Made by a program: the position numbers and the translations under genes
Notes under the pieces: model-generated
Seen by the model: only the letters and a program-made list of their open reading frames with translations
The model's database searches: none
What the model was told of the DNA's origin: nothing
Shown here: positions 27,901-39,900 of the stretch, in pieces
How the letters are laid out: each line of letters starts with the position of its first letter
Position numbering within the stretch: the first letter of the stretch is position 1
Source of the DNA: Branchiostoma belcheri
Lineage: Eukaryota > Chordata > Leptocardii > Amphioxiformes > Branchiostomatidae
NCBI RefSeq assembly: GCF_001625305.1
Contig: NW_017802602.1
Location: 4,487,931 to 4,551,930 of the forward strand
Length of the DNA: 64,000 bases
Direction of reading: 5' to 3'

Positions 27901-30900
27901 AGAGACAGCCAGGTTCAGGTTAGTGTTACTAACAGAAGAAGAAGAAGAAACAGGAGGAACAGATAAAAACCCACTGGTCCCGGGCCGAGGTTCGTAACCA
28001 CGACCAAACCCGGGCACCAGTCCACAGGCAGACACTCTAACCGCTCGGCCGAAAAGGTCTAGACCCGTCGGTCGGGTCAGTTGGAAGCGCATATAAACCC
28101 CCCACTGTTACACTACTCCCCCTTTCCTTTTCAAGATTGAATTTCGTCCTCGAATCTTCCGAATTCGATATCACTGGAGCGGCACTCTTTGCCAAAACTC
28201 CCATGGCCGGTGCGGGAACCACTGTAAGAAACAGGAGGAACAGATAAAAACCCACTGGTCCTGGGCCGGGGTTCGAACCCACTACCAAACCCGGGCACCA
28301 GTCCACAGGCAGACACTCTAACCACTCGGCCGAATAGGTCTAGGCCCGTCGGCCGGGTCAGTTGGTAGCGCCTATAAACCCCCCACTGTTACAGGAACCA
28401 AAAATTATATTCAATTTGATATATATTATGTTTTCCTTTGATTAGGAGAGCTTTTCCTCAATAAACCTCAATAAACATAAATATACTGTATAATTATACA
28501 GTATCTTTTATACCTGAAAATAGGTATTCAAAGGAGAGCCACTGGGACGTGCCACATCATCTGGATGTACCCCAAACAGCATCCACCTGGCCATGAGAAA
28601 AGTTGGAACAACTGAGTACATAGATCCAACTCGATACCTAGAGAAGAGGATTATGCCTAAGCCACAGTGGATTCAAGAGTGTGATGATTACCTTGTTAAA
28701 TTACTGGTATGTTTTGCAGAAATTTTGTAAAGTGATGCCTTTTTCTCAACATTGTGCTTTCATCGTTTAGACTTTAGCAGTGGATATGTCATATGAAATT
28801 TTTCACTAGCCTGGTTACCAAACCTATTGATAGCTCCCGAGTAATACATCCTCTCCGCAAATAGAAGAGGATGTAGGACTCGAGAGCTATAATAGGTTTG
28901 GTAACCAGGCTAATTTTTAACAGACCATAAAAGAGATTTTTAGAATTTATTTCTGAAATTCTTCAAAAGTTGTCTACACTCCAAATAGAGATTTTGAAAG
29001 GTAGGGTAAGTTGGTATCCAAATGTTGTTCTGTATGTCAACTTTCTTTTCTTCTAGTTCAAAGTGTTTGCAGAAGGATCACTGACAAAAGGACCCAAGGA
29101 CAATGACACCACACCAGCACGTGGCCAGGAACCAGATGTATCCGGTCTGCAACCCATTCCGACTGGCAACAGGAAAAAACGAGACATACCCTTCATAACA
29201 GCACTACAACAGAGAGCAGATGGTTTGTAAAAAGCACATTAAAATAAGATACTTATACAAGCATTACAGTAACATTAGAGTAGATATCAGCTAGATATGT
29301 GGTAACTCTGAAGAGCTTGCCATACATTGTACTGGTTACAATTGTTGTGTAATAAAGTTTGTTTGATTGATTGATTGATTGATTGATTGATATCTGGTAT
29401 AGAAGATCTAAATCATGAAACTTGTTGAATGTGTATTTTACATACTAACAGATAAAGTGTAAGAATGTTGCACATCATCCAACCTTAATAGAAATTTCAT
29501 TAAGCCTTTTGTGTTTTATTGTTTTTAGTGACTGACTTAGTGTTTTATTGTTTTTTATAAGTTGTACAAAAGTCATTTTACATCTTGTTTTTTTTTTATA
29601 GATTTTGCAGATCGTCTAGGCCTGCCACGGATATCTGAAATTGGACCAGTCCTTGCAGGGTTTAACATAAAGGATATCAAAGTTGGCCAGATCCTTGACT
29701 TGCTGGAAACATTTGGACTGACAGAGTTAAAGAAAAAACTTGAAAATGCCCTTAACACCTTAGAGGTATTGTCTTTCATTGTTGTTTATTGGTGATGAAT
29801 ATCAATGATATTCATGTATCATGTATAGAATTGGGCTTCATGTTAGTTACATCCAAATTTTCCATCCTCTGGGTATGATATTGAAACGAAGTATCACCGA
29901 TCTTTGTCCATTTTGGGCCAATTTCTTTCAGCGCACCAAAGGGTTTTGTGTAAAAAGAAGTTACATGTACATGTATATATACAAGTGGAATTTCATGTAG
30001 TAGAAATACATGTATAGTGGATGCAGCATCTGACACATTTGGCCCTGTTTGATTTATTTTATGTATTATGTACTTGGATGTCTTTCTTTCATCTTTTTTC
30101 ACTTCAAATTTTGAAGATATTTCACTCTTTCTCCAAAGGAACTGCTGGGTACAGGGAAATGTGTTGCAACAGAAACAATGGATGACGATACGCTGAAATT
30201 GGGATTGAAAGCTAGAGGAAAATCCACAAGTGGTTCTCGTATGAGTCTAATCAAAAGATTCAAGGATCCTGATGAGGGTACGAGACTACAAAACTAGTAT
30301 GATAATCATTGTGCGTTTGATTTTATTTGGCCACACAGATTTAATTTTATGGATGACATCCTCTGAAGACCCCCAAACTAGTTCACGCAGGTGAATAAGA
30401 AAAATTCCGGCCAAAGATAAAATTGCTACTAAACCACAGGAATACAAAGCTGGTATTGTGAATTTGCAGCAGTACATAACGACATATATGACAAGCCGGC
30501 ACATGCTGGCTTTTTGCAGAAGTTATGAATCGGCACTGTGCCTATGTACTGAGTTCTTAAGTCGTGGAGCTTCGGTAGCCTGGGTGCAATCCTCCAGAGT
30601 TACCACCGGCTCCGTATTGTCGCTAACTACCATGGACAACACAGACCTAGACCCAGGACAGAGCCTTGAAGGACGTGATCTTTTTTTTTTTTGGAGAACA
30701 GGCAAAAATCAATGCGCCCACAGATGTCATCCATAGAATTAATGTAAATTAAGTTGGATCAATACAAAATTTGTGACATTGTCTGACTATATGTCATATG
30801 GAATTCATTGTCATTGCACTTTGGAGACATACACATGTACCTGTATGCATCTTAAGTCCTTTTTGTTTTGCAGGTTGCCAAGGCCTCCATAAACAATTAC

Positions 30901-33900
30901 CCGGAGGTATTGCATGTCGTTTTTCGGACAACTGTCTTAGCGTGACGTGCTGTGTTGAACTCAAGCTTGTCGTTATTCGGCGGGTCTTGGAAGCTTCACT
31001 TACCTTAGACCCCTGTAGTCTGGAGCTCACTTTGACCGTTGGAAATTTCAAAAGGTCCTTTAAAGTCACTGATCATTTAGGTGAGTTATTGTAGTTACAA
31101 AATTGATTTTTAATTTTTTTTTTATTATCTTTATTCACAAAATCACATAAACAATACATTATATCGCAATTGATACACAAAAATTTGAATTTAAAACAAT
31201 ACCTAGTTATACAATTTACGACTATAGATGTACAGAAATTGGTGGTCATAAGACTTGTACTGTAACAGTAGATTTAAATCAAGGAGTGATTACAAAACTT
31301 GAACTACATTTTTACAACACAAAGGTGGGCGAATCAAAATGAAATGTCGATAGCTAAGCTTCTCTCTATTCTGTGTTTTACGGCATGGAACGTTGGGTTG
31401 ATATTGCTAATTTTACAAAATTGATAAGGGACAATGTGTTGTGTACACATGTACATGATTGTCTTTTTCCAACTTTTTTCAGAAACATCATCTTTTTAAT
31501 TCACCAATAGTGCCTTAAACTTGATTTTTTTACTAATTTTTGATTCGTTGTATATATATATTAAGATGTATACAGTGTCATGATAATCATTCATCTATTT
31601 TCTTTGTTTCAGCGGAGCAATATAGTGGATCTATCATAGACAATCTAAATGTCATGGATGTGGTGACATTCACGGTAACATATTCTATCAAGAGGGTTGG
31701 CAATAAAGTGACAGTGGACTTGAGTGCTTCAATGTGTGCAAAGGATAAGTGCAAAGAATTTTCCAAAGTATTCGACGGGTTGACCCTTTCCCTTCCCCAG
31801 TGCTCTGGTGCACGGTCTTCAACAGCTCGTAGAGCAAAACTAATAGGTACAATCATCCTTAAATTGAATTAATGTATAGAATGCAACCAATAATGGCGGA
31901 GAAGTTGTTAGAATTTACCTTTCCATCAAAATTTATTTTGACTTTATAAGCTACAAGATTTCAATTTTGCAAGCTGCACAATGGTATTTAAATGTAGTGA
32001 TTTTTATAGTATATACAAAGTGCCAGATCAAAAATTGTAATTGTTATTGTTAGCCCTAAATCAGGAACTCTGTGTCCTTTTCAGATTTGGATCAACTGAA
32101 GGAAAAAACTCTTCAGGAAATCAAGGAGCTCTTGGACATAAAAAATCCAGGCTCATTTGACATCCAACAGCTCATGAAGAATCTCCGTGAGGCATATTTA
32201 GAGATTGTGAGTACTGTTACAGTACATGTATTAGGAATTGTAGCAAATGTTTATTATTTGAAATAGTGGTTGTTGCTAATTTTGCATACATGTACAAATA
32301 ATGATGTACATTGTACTAGTAAGTAAAGTTACATGTACAGTGAAATGTATACATAATGTAGTTATGAAATTATTTAAAATAGTGGCTGTTGCTAATTTTT
32401 CATACATGTACAATGTACATTGTACTAGTACAAAATGTGTAAGTAAAGGTACATGTACCGTGAAATGTATACATAATATTATGTAGTTATGAAATAATGT
32501 AACTGTGGCACTGCAACTGCATGGCACCAACTCCAGATCAGAGAAGGGATTTTTAATTATTGATTTAGTAAGACTCTGATGTTCACTACATTTGTATGAA
32601 AAAAAAACAACAACTGTAAATCTTGATCTTTAAGTTCTCAGCATGATAAAACTATTTACTTGATGGCAGTCATGTGAATGTGGAATAAGTAAATGAGTAA
32701 ATGGCAGGAAATATTAAGTTTATATTAATGATACCATTTACTGAAGCTACATGTTGACTGTGCAGACCAAGCAAGTCTGATTTTCAGATGATGCCTTGAA
32801 AAATAAGTCATTGACTATCTGTAGTCAATGTTTCAAATTACTAATAGATCCAAAGTGCATGATTGTCATATTGATTCTAAAAAAGCATTTTCATTTTCAT
32901 TTTTTCTCATATGCATCGATGAAGAAATCAAACCTTAAGTTACAGTAACTTCTTTTTTTTTGTCACTCATATTTTTTTTTATTTTCACGTTCCCAGGCCA
33001 AGGATGCACTAAACAATCTCCTGGGAAAGCTGTTTCCTGGACAGTTCTCCAGCTTTGATGTGTGCATGAATGGAGTGAAGATATTTGGCCCAAATGACAT
33101 AAAATTCTTCAGTTTCACCTTCAATTTCTTCCTTGGACCAGTTCCAATGCAGTTTGGTAAATACTTATTACTTTTTATTGATTTTAAACTTTTACATGAC
33201 ATTGTATATGTTGAAAATATAAGTCCACAGCAGTTATCATGAAAGTGTCATCTCTCCAGATGGATATGACAGTTTCATATGATATAATAACTGCCGTGGC
33301 TATGTGTGCATGTCTACATTGTCAAAATAACATGCATGTATGTCTATTTTCAAGTCAAATGTATTTTGATAATGCTAGAATCTTGTTTCCTTGCAGGGTT
33401 CTCTGCAGGAGGTAGTTGGAAGGTGGAATGTGGTTTCAAACTTTGTTTCCTTACTATGAAGGCCGAGGTAAGATATATGTAGCAATGACTGTCCTTGGCA
33501 TCATTTTATATACTACATTGTATAGTTTAACCAAATTGCACCCTTAGATACACTGTACATGTACAATGTGTATATACAATGTATTATCTAGTATTATACA
33601 TGCTTGTAGTCCTTTTGCTTCAAGTGCAGAGACTAGGTAATGTACAGTATATACAACTTCTTTTTAATTTTACCACGATTTAATTTCATAATGATTAATG
33701 TCCTTTCCTCGTTCTTTTCAATTGTTAAAACCTGCATGCTTCATATCTTATAATTTAGGTTTTAGTGCCATGCAGATTTGTGCTTATTCATTATGGTGTT
33801 GATGTGACATCAAAAGTCACTAAAAGTTATGTCAATTGTTCTTTGTATTTTACTAATCATGTTAAACATGCATATTCTCATTTTAATGCAAAATCTATGC

Positions 33901-36900
33901 CTGTATTAGGGAACAGCCACACCCCAGATTGGTGCAATGGTGTCCGGAGAGCTTAATGTCAACCTCTTCCTCTTCAAAGCTGGTTTGAAGTTAACCGGTT
34001 ATCTACTGACAACCAAGTTTCCTACCAAGGCAGAGGTTGGCTTCAGCAAGTTTCCCTTGGACGTTGGGTAAGATTCTTTACTCATCTTTTATTTGTTGAA
34101 TTTCATAATATCCCAAGGTTGAATAAAAGGTATTCTTGGCCACACCAATTTAATTTCTTGGTCAACGGATTCGCCCGCTTAATTTTTTTCTGATTTGCAA
34201 AAAAAGCAATCAGAGTCAATTGCAAAATGCTCATATTTTGCCCTGAACAGTTGAGAACAGTCCTTTTCTTCCTAGTTGTTACAGCTATTCAATCTTTCAA
34301 TGCAGTGGTATCATTAAAAGTTCAAAATTCATCGTTTAAATTTTGAACCTGCCTGGTGTGTTGACTTCATGGCTCCTATCGTACCATTTTGGGCCATAAT
34401 AGGATGCCTAGGACTGTTTTTATTTGTATTTTTTTTTTCGCCCGCCCGCTCCATTATTTTTCTAGAAAAATCCGTTAACCAAAAAATTAAATTAGTGTGG
34501 CATAAGCATGAAATGCATATTTTGGCTACTAGTAAGACAATGTTATCACACTCTTGGTGTTTTGACATTCCCCAAAACCATGTTCACTTTGTGCAATGTA
34601 ATTTATTCTGAGAGAGGGAAAAAAAGAATCCTACATTAATATCATTCCGGGGGTAGCAACAATATTCATATTTGATTATAATGTTTATAAATGGCAGTTA
34701 TTATAAACTCATTATCAACTTCAGTGCAACTTTCTTTTTTACCTTTCAGAATTCGGATGGACCTAGAACTTATACCTCTTCGACTTGAGCTGCGGGCTAT
34801 CCTCAAATTGACTGTAAAGCTCTTGTTTATAAAAATTGAGAAGACGCTGATCAATAAATTACTGTGGCACTATACAACACCTTCCATCACAGCAAATATT
34901 TTTGACATTCACAACAAGGAGCCGGACAATTCACCTCCTACGTTTAATAGTTTTGCCACAACGGTGGGTAAACCACAGTGATTATGTTATGTAAAACTAT
35001 TTATTCATTGTTTTTCTGCTTGATTGTTTTTAGCTAGTCCATTTGTGTACAAGACAATAAGTTCTTTTTTTTAATGTGTTTAAGGTGTCCTCCCTGGCTA
35101 ATTTGGCATTTTGGCTTTCCATCGTTTTCTCACAAAGAAATTTAGAAAGAACTGTAGTTGTACTGAATATTGATACCTGGGTACAAAAGGGTTATGAATA
35201 TGATTTTTGGACCATATGGATGACGTCATCACATTTAATTGCCCCAAATGTAATTATCTTTAAAGCTATAATATAGCACTTTGGTACAAGTAACTGAAAT
35301 AAAAGTATGATTTTCATGTGCATAATGGTCAAAGCTACAAACGTACGCTTGCACAAATTGATATCTACTAATTACTTGTAGTTATTAGAGAATAACTAAA
35401 TTTTAATTAGGCAATTAGGTTATTCTCTAATAACTACGGATAATTAGTAGATATCAATTTGTGCAAACGTACGTTAAACAACTTTGTAGCTTTGACCATT
35501 ATGCACATGAAAATCATACTTTTATTTCAGTTACTTGTACCAAAGTGCTATATTATAGCTTTAAAGATAATTACATTTGAGGCAATAAAATGTGATGACG
35601 TCATCCATGTGGTCCAAAAAATCATATTCATAACCCTTTTGTATCCAGGTATCAATATTCAGTACAACTATAGTTCTTTCTAAATTTCTTTGTGAGAAGA
35701 TGATGGAAAGCTCAAATGCCAAATTAGCCAGGGAGGACACCTTAATTGCATGGTTTGTGGATCTGTGAAATTTTGATTGGCACTTTCGTTCAATTGCATC
35801 CATCAACAGTCAGGAAGTGGTTCTGGAAAACGTTCTTCAGCAACAAGTCAGTGCACCGTCTACCAGCTTAGAAATCGTGACTACACCGAGCCGGCATTCC
35901 AACTGGCCATTTCGGTAGAAGATGACAGAAGTGAGGTGGAAGTATCGTACAGCGTCGGCTCATTTCAAGGAGGAAGTGACTTGGCTAAAGATGAAGTACT
36001 GGGAGGCCCTTCGGCTGTTGTTGAGCAGGTAATTCAAATCATTTTGCAAACAATCACGTGATATCACCCTCCATAATAACTGAGGACTAAACTACAAAAT
36101 ATGTAGAATGTTGTTTGCTTTTTTTGCAGTTGGTGCCTGTGCATGTACAATGTACATGTACGTCGATGAAGGTTAGACATCCAGGTAATACGATACGCCA
36201 AAGAGTAGTTACTCAAGCAACAGGAGCTTTCAGACTAAATTGCATCATCTTGTCTTGACTTGTCTGACTTTTGTTCCTTTTTCAACTTCCAAAAATTTGT
36301 CTTCACTTTATTTGCATATCAATTAATAGGTTGTGCTCATAAACCTGCATTTCCCCTCTGGTCTCTCAGTCACTGACGAAAGCTAGTGGATACTAGCTGA
36401 AACGTCTGACGTATTCAAAATCATATCCAGTTGCTTGAGTAACTATTTTTTTGCGCAATGTACATGTACATTGTATATGGGATGTCCAATACAGCTAGAC
36501 TATGATCTGGACCATGCTCCCATATATGTTATTTTTACAGGTTTTGCCAGGTCGTATTCCACTGTACTTCACTGTCAAAGGTACCAATTCAGCAGGAGGA
36601 ACAGCCAGTGTGACCTGCCAGCTCTCCTCCTATGACACAACCCCTCCTGCAGGCAGGGTGATTCCTGACTTCTTCACCACCAGCCATCCCAATGTGTTAA
36701 AGGCATCTGCTATGGCAGTGGATGAAACACCTCTGGTTGAGAGAAAGGTAGAGAATATACATTGTACGCTAAATACAATGCTCTCCTCTATTGGTCAACA
36801 GTATGTATTAGAATATACATTTTGGTGTATACTAGTAATAGATACAGTTTAAAAGCTGTAACATTTCCTAGACTTTGTACTAGTCTTGTAGAGGGGAAGA

Positions 36901-39900
36901 TTTAATCAAATTATCATCAATTAATGAAAAACACTGATGACTGGCTATATTTTAAGCAGTGTCCATATTTTCGGAGCCAATTTTTCCTTTTTTGATGTTG
37001 GATGGCATGAATTTCATGTAATGTATGTGCAAAATTTAATGTATGTGCAAATTGTGTATTGTATGCCAAACAACATTCCAGGTCACAGCGCGGGTGTTTG
37101 CTCCCATTCTTTCAAATTGTTTTGAAATGTTTGGAACCATTTCTAAGAGAATTTCATAGTTTTCAAGCATTTCGAACTTGGTTTTAACTTTGTACACGGT
37201 TTCCCCAGATCATAAAACATTCAAAACATTCTAGAAGCCATGTACAGATGACTAACCTTCATCAACGTACATGTAATGTGTGCTGTACTTTGCTGAGACA
37301 TATTGTTGAGGGATCCAGATCTGTAGAAAAGATAATAGCAGGCATTTCTTCTCACCATGTTAGGAGGCCATTGGTTTTGGCCGTGGCATCTATGGTGACC
37401 AGGCCTTTCCTTGGTCTGACATCTCATCCAGACCACTCAGATCTTCGACAAAGAGTGTAGAGACAAGTCTTCTGCAATTCACATCTCCTCGGCTTGGCAA
37501 GTTGATGTCAAAACCTCACCAAGTCAAACTAGGGCATGCGACTCCTGGAAAATGTGCTTCAGCCTGTTTAGCACTTCCTCCACTGAAATGCATCAGCTTC
37601 AACTATGACTATGGTACAAGTGGACAGTGTGAGCTATTGGAAGAAGTTGAGGGCCATGGAGTAAAGATACACATTGTAAGTTAACTAATATCTGCAAAAT
37701 GCATGCATCATAATTCCGGCACATTATTTTTATATAATGGTATCATGATACTTTTATGCATTATGAACATGTACAGTATACAATTGATGGCATTAATTAA
37801 ACATTAAAAAGTTAATGGAGGGTTTTGGGTGGATTTTTGTCCACAGGCTGGGCACTTCCACTATTTTGAACGACTGGGGATTGGCCATGCAGTGACTTTC
37901 AACCACAGAGATCTTCATCTGCAACATGGCCAACTGTACTACTTCAACTACTACCTAAAGAACCAGCTTGGTATGTGTGGAGATTGCTATACTATTATCA
38001 ATGTTGTATAATACATGATTGTGTGTATTATCACTTGTGATAACCTTATCCAACCATACAAGAAAAACTGTGTGAGCAGGGACAGGCATGGATGTGTGAA
38101 TGTTGTTCAGCACCAGGGACAGGCATGGATGTGTGAATGCTGTTCAGACCCAGGGACAGGGATGGATGTGTGACTGTTGTTCAGCACCAGGGACAGGCAT
38201 GGATGTGTGAATGTTGTTCAGCAACAGGGACAGGGATGGATGTGTGAATGTTGTTCAGCACCAGGGACAGGCATGGATGTGTGAATGTTGTTCAGCACCA
38301 GGGACAGGCATGGATGTGTGAATGTTGTTCAGCACCAGGGACAGGGATGCATGTGTGAGTGTTGTTCAGCACCATGGACAGGCCATGTAGCCATGTAGCG
38401 TTGTATAGTAATGTTTTATACGTACAGTTACTGTTTGCAATTCTTTGAATTATTGATGTTCTGTTGTTAGGTTACACCAACATCCTGACCTCTCAACCGG
38501 TGAAGGTAGACTTTACCCCAGTCAGCCCCGGACCCATACAGAATGCACATTATGATGAAACTGTCAAGGAGCCGTGTCATGAACTTCTTCCTGACAAGTG
38601 GGAGAACAGATGTGTGGATGAATCGAACCTGCCAAACCACAGGTGCATTTAGCAGTCCAAACATTACAAAATTTTACATTGATGCATAATTTTCTTTCCT
38701 GATGCTTGAAAATACAGATGTAGAGTAACTGTTTTACAACGTACAACGTACAACGTACACTATTTTATCAGTAATTGTTTGTTTTTTGCTTAGGCCACAC
38801 CAATTTAATTTCTTGGTTAATGAATTTTTCTAGAAAAATAATGGAGCGGGCGGGCTAAAAAATAATAAAAGCAGGCCTAGGCTTCCTATTATGGCCCAAA
38901 AGATATGATAGGCGCCATGAAGTTAACACACCAGGCTGGTTCAAAATTTAAACAATGAATTTTGAACTTTTAATGATACCACTGCATTGAAAGATGGAAT
39001 AACTGTAACATATAGGAAGAAAAGGACTGTTTTCAACTGTTCAGGGCATATATGAGCATTTTGCAGTTGATTCTGAATTTTTATTTTTTGCAAATCAGAA
39101 AAAAATGAAGCGGGCGAATCCGTTAACCAAGAAATTAAATTGGTGTGGCCGTATCCATGATAAAACTGCATGACACCAGCCAGGCACAACTATAATTAAA
39201 CACTACATTGTCTTGAATTTTCAAAAAATTAAGGTTTTGAAATTGTATTCCTACAAGCATTTATCAACACTGGTTTCACGAATCTTCATTAGTAGTGGAC
39301 ATACGTTTTTCTTCAAAGGTACATCATTGATGGAGAGGGGTCCGCTACTGTTTTCAATGGCCACACTCCATTTGTAGATGTCTTGTACACACGTGCCAAC
39401 AAGTATGTGTCAGGTAAGCAAAAAGATACATTATACAATGCAAATAAAATCAGAACAAGAATTCCGAGACTTCATACCTCCATGAAATATGGGCTTGATA
39501 TGTAAATGTAAATTTCCTCTTTAATTATGCATCGCGATGTATGTTAACTTAACTTACAGATGTCCCAAGTATGACATTCCCATTATTCACCATTAAGAAA
39601 TCATAGAATTTTTGCATAAATTATTCAAATTAGGTCATCATTTGCATAATTAGTATCTGTTGATGTTCTGCCTGCCATAGGTTACATACATTACATGTAT
39701 GATAGTAGTATAATGTAAAACACTGTAATCATAGAATTTCCTCATTTATTATGCAAATAAAGTCCTCATTTTCATAATTTGCATTTAATCATGTACATCT
39801 CTCTCTCAGCTACCTACACACCAAAAATTATGAAAATATGTTGTTCCTATCTGGACTTATTGGCTTTTAAACATTTCACCAGAAAGTGCCCTGCAGTTCC

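Noticed and set aside
30458-30736. Open frame of 92 codons upstream of exon 29
   Set aside because: It lies inside the MITE at 30333-30746 and has no protein-like features.
38078-38385. 37-bp array as a CRISPR-like repeat
   Set aside because: Units are directly adjacent without unique spacers and lie in a eukaryotic intron; it is a minisatellite.
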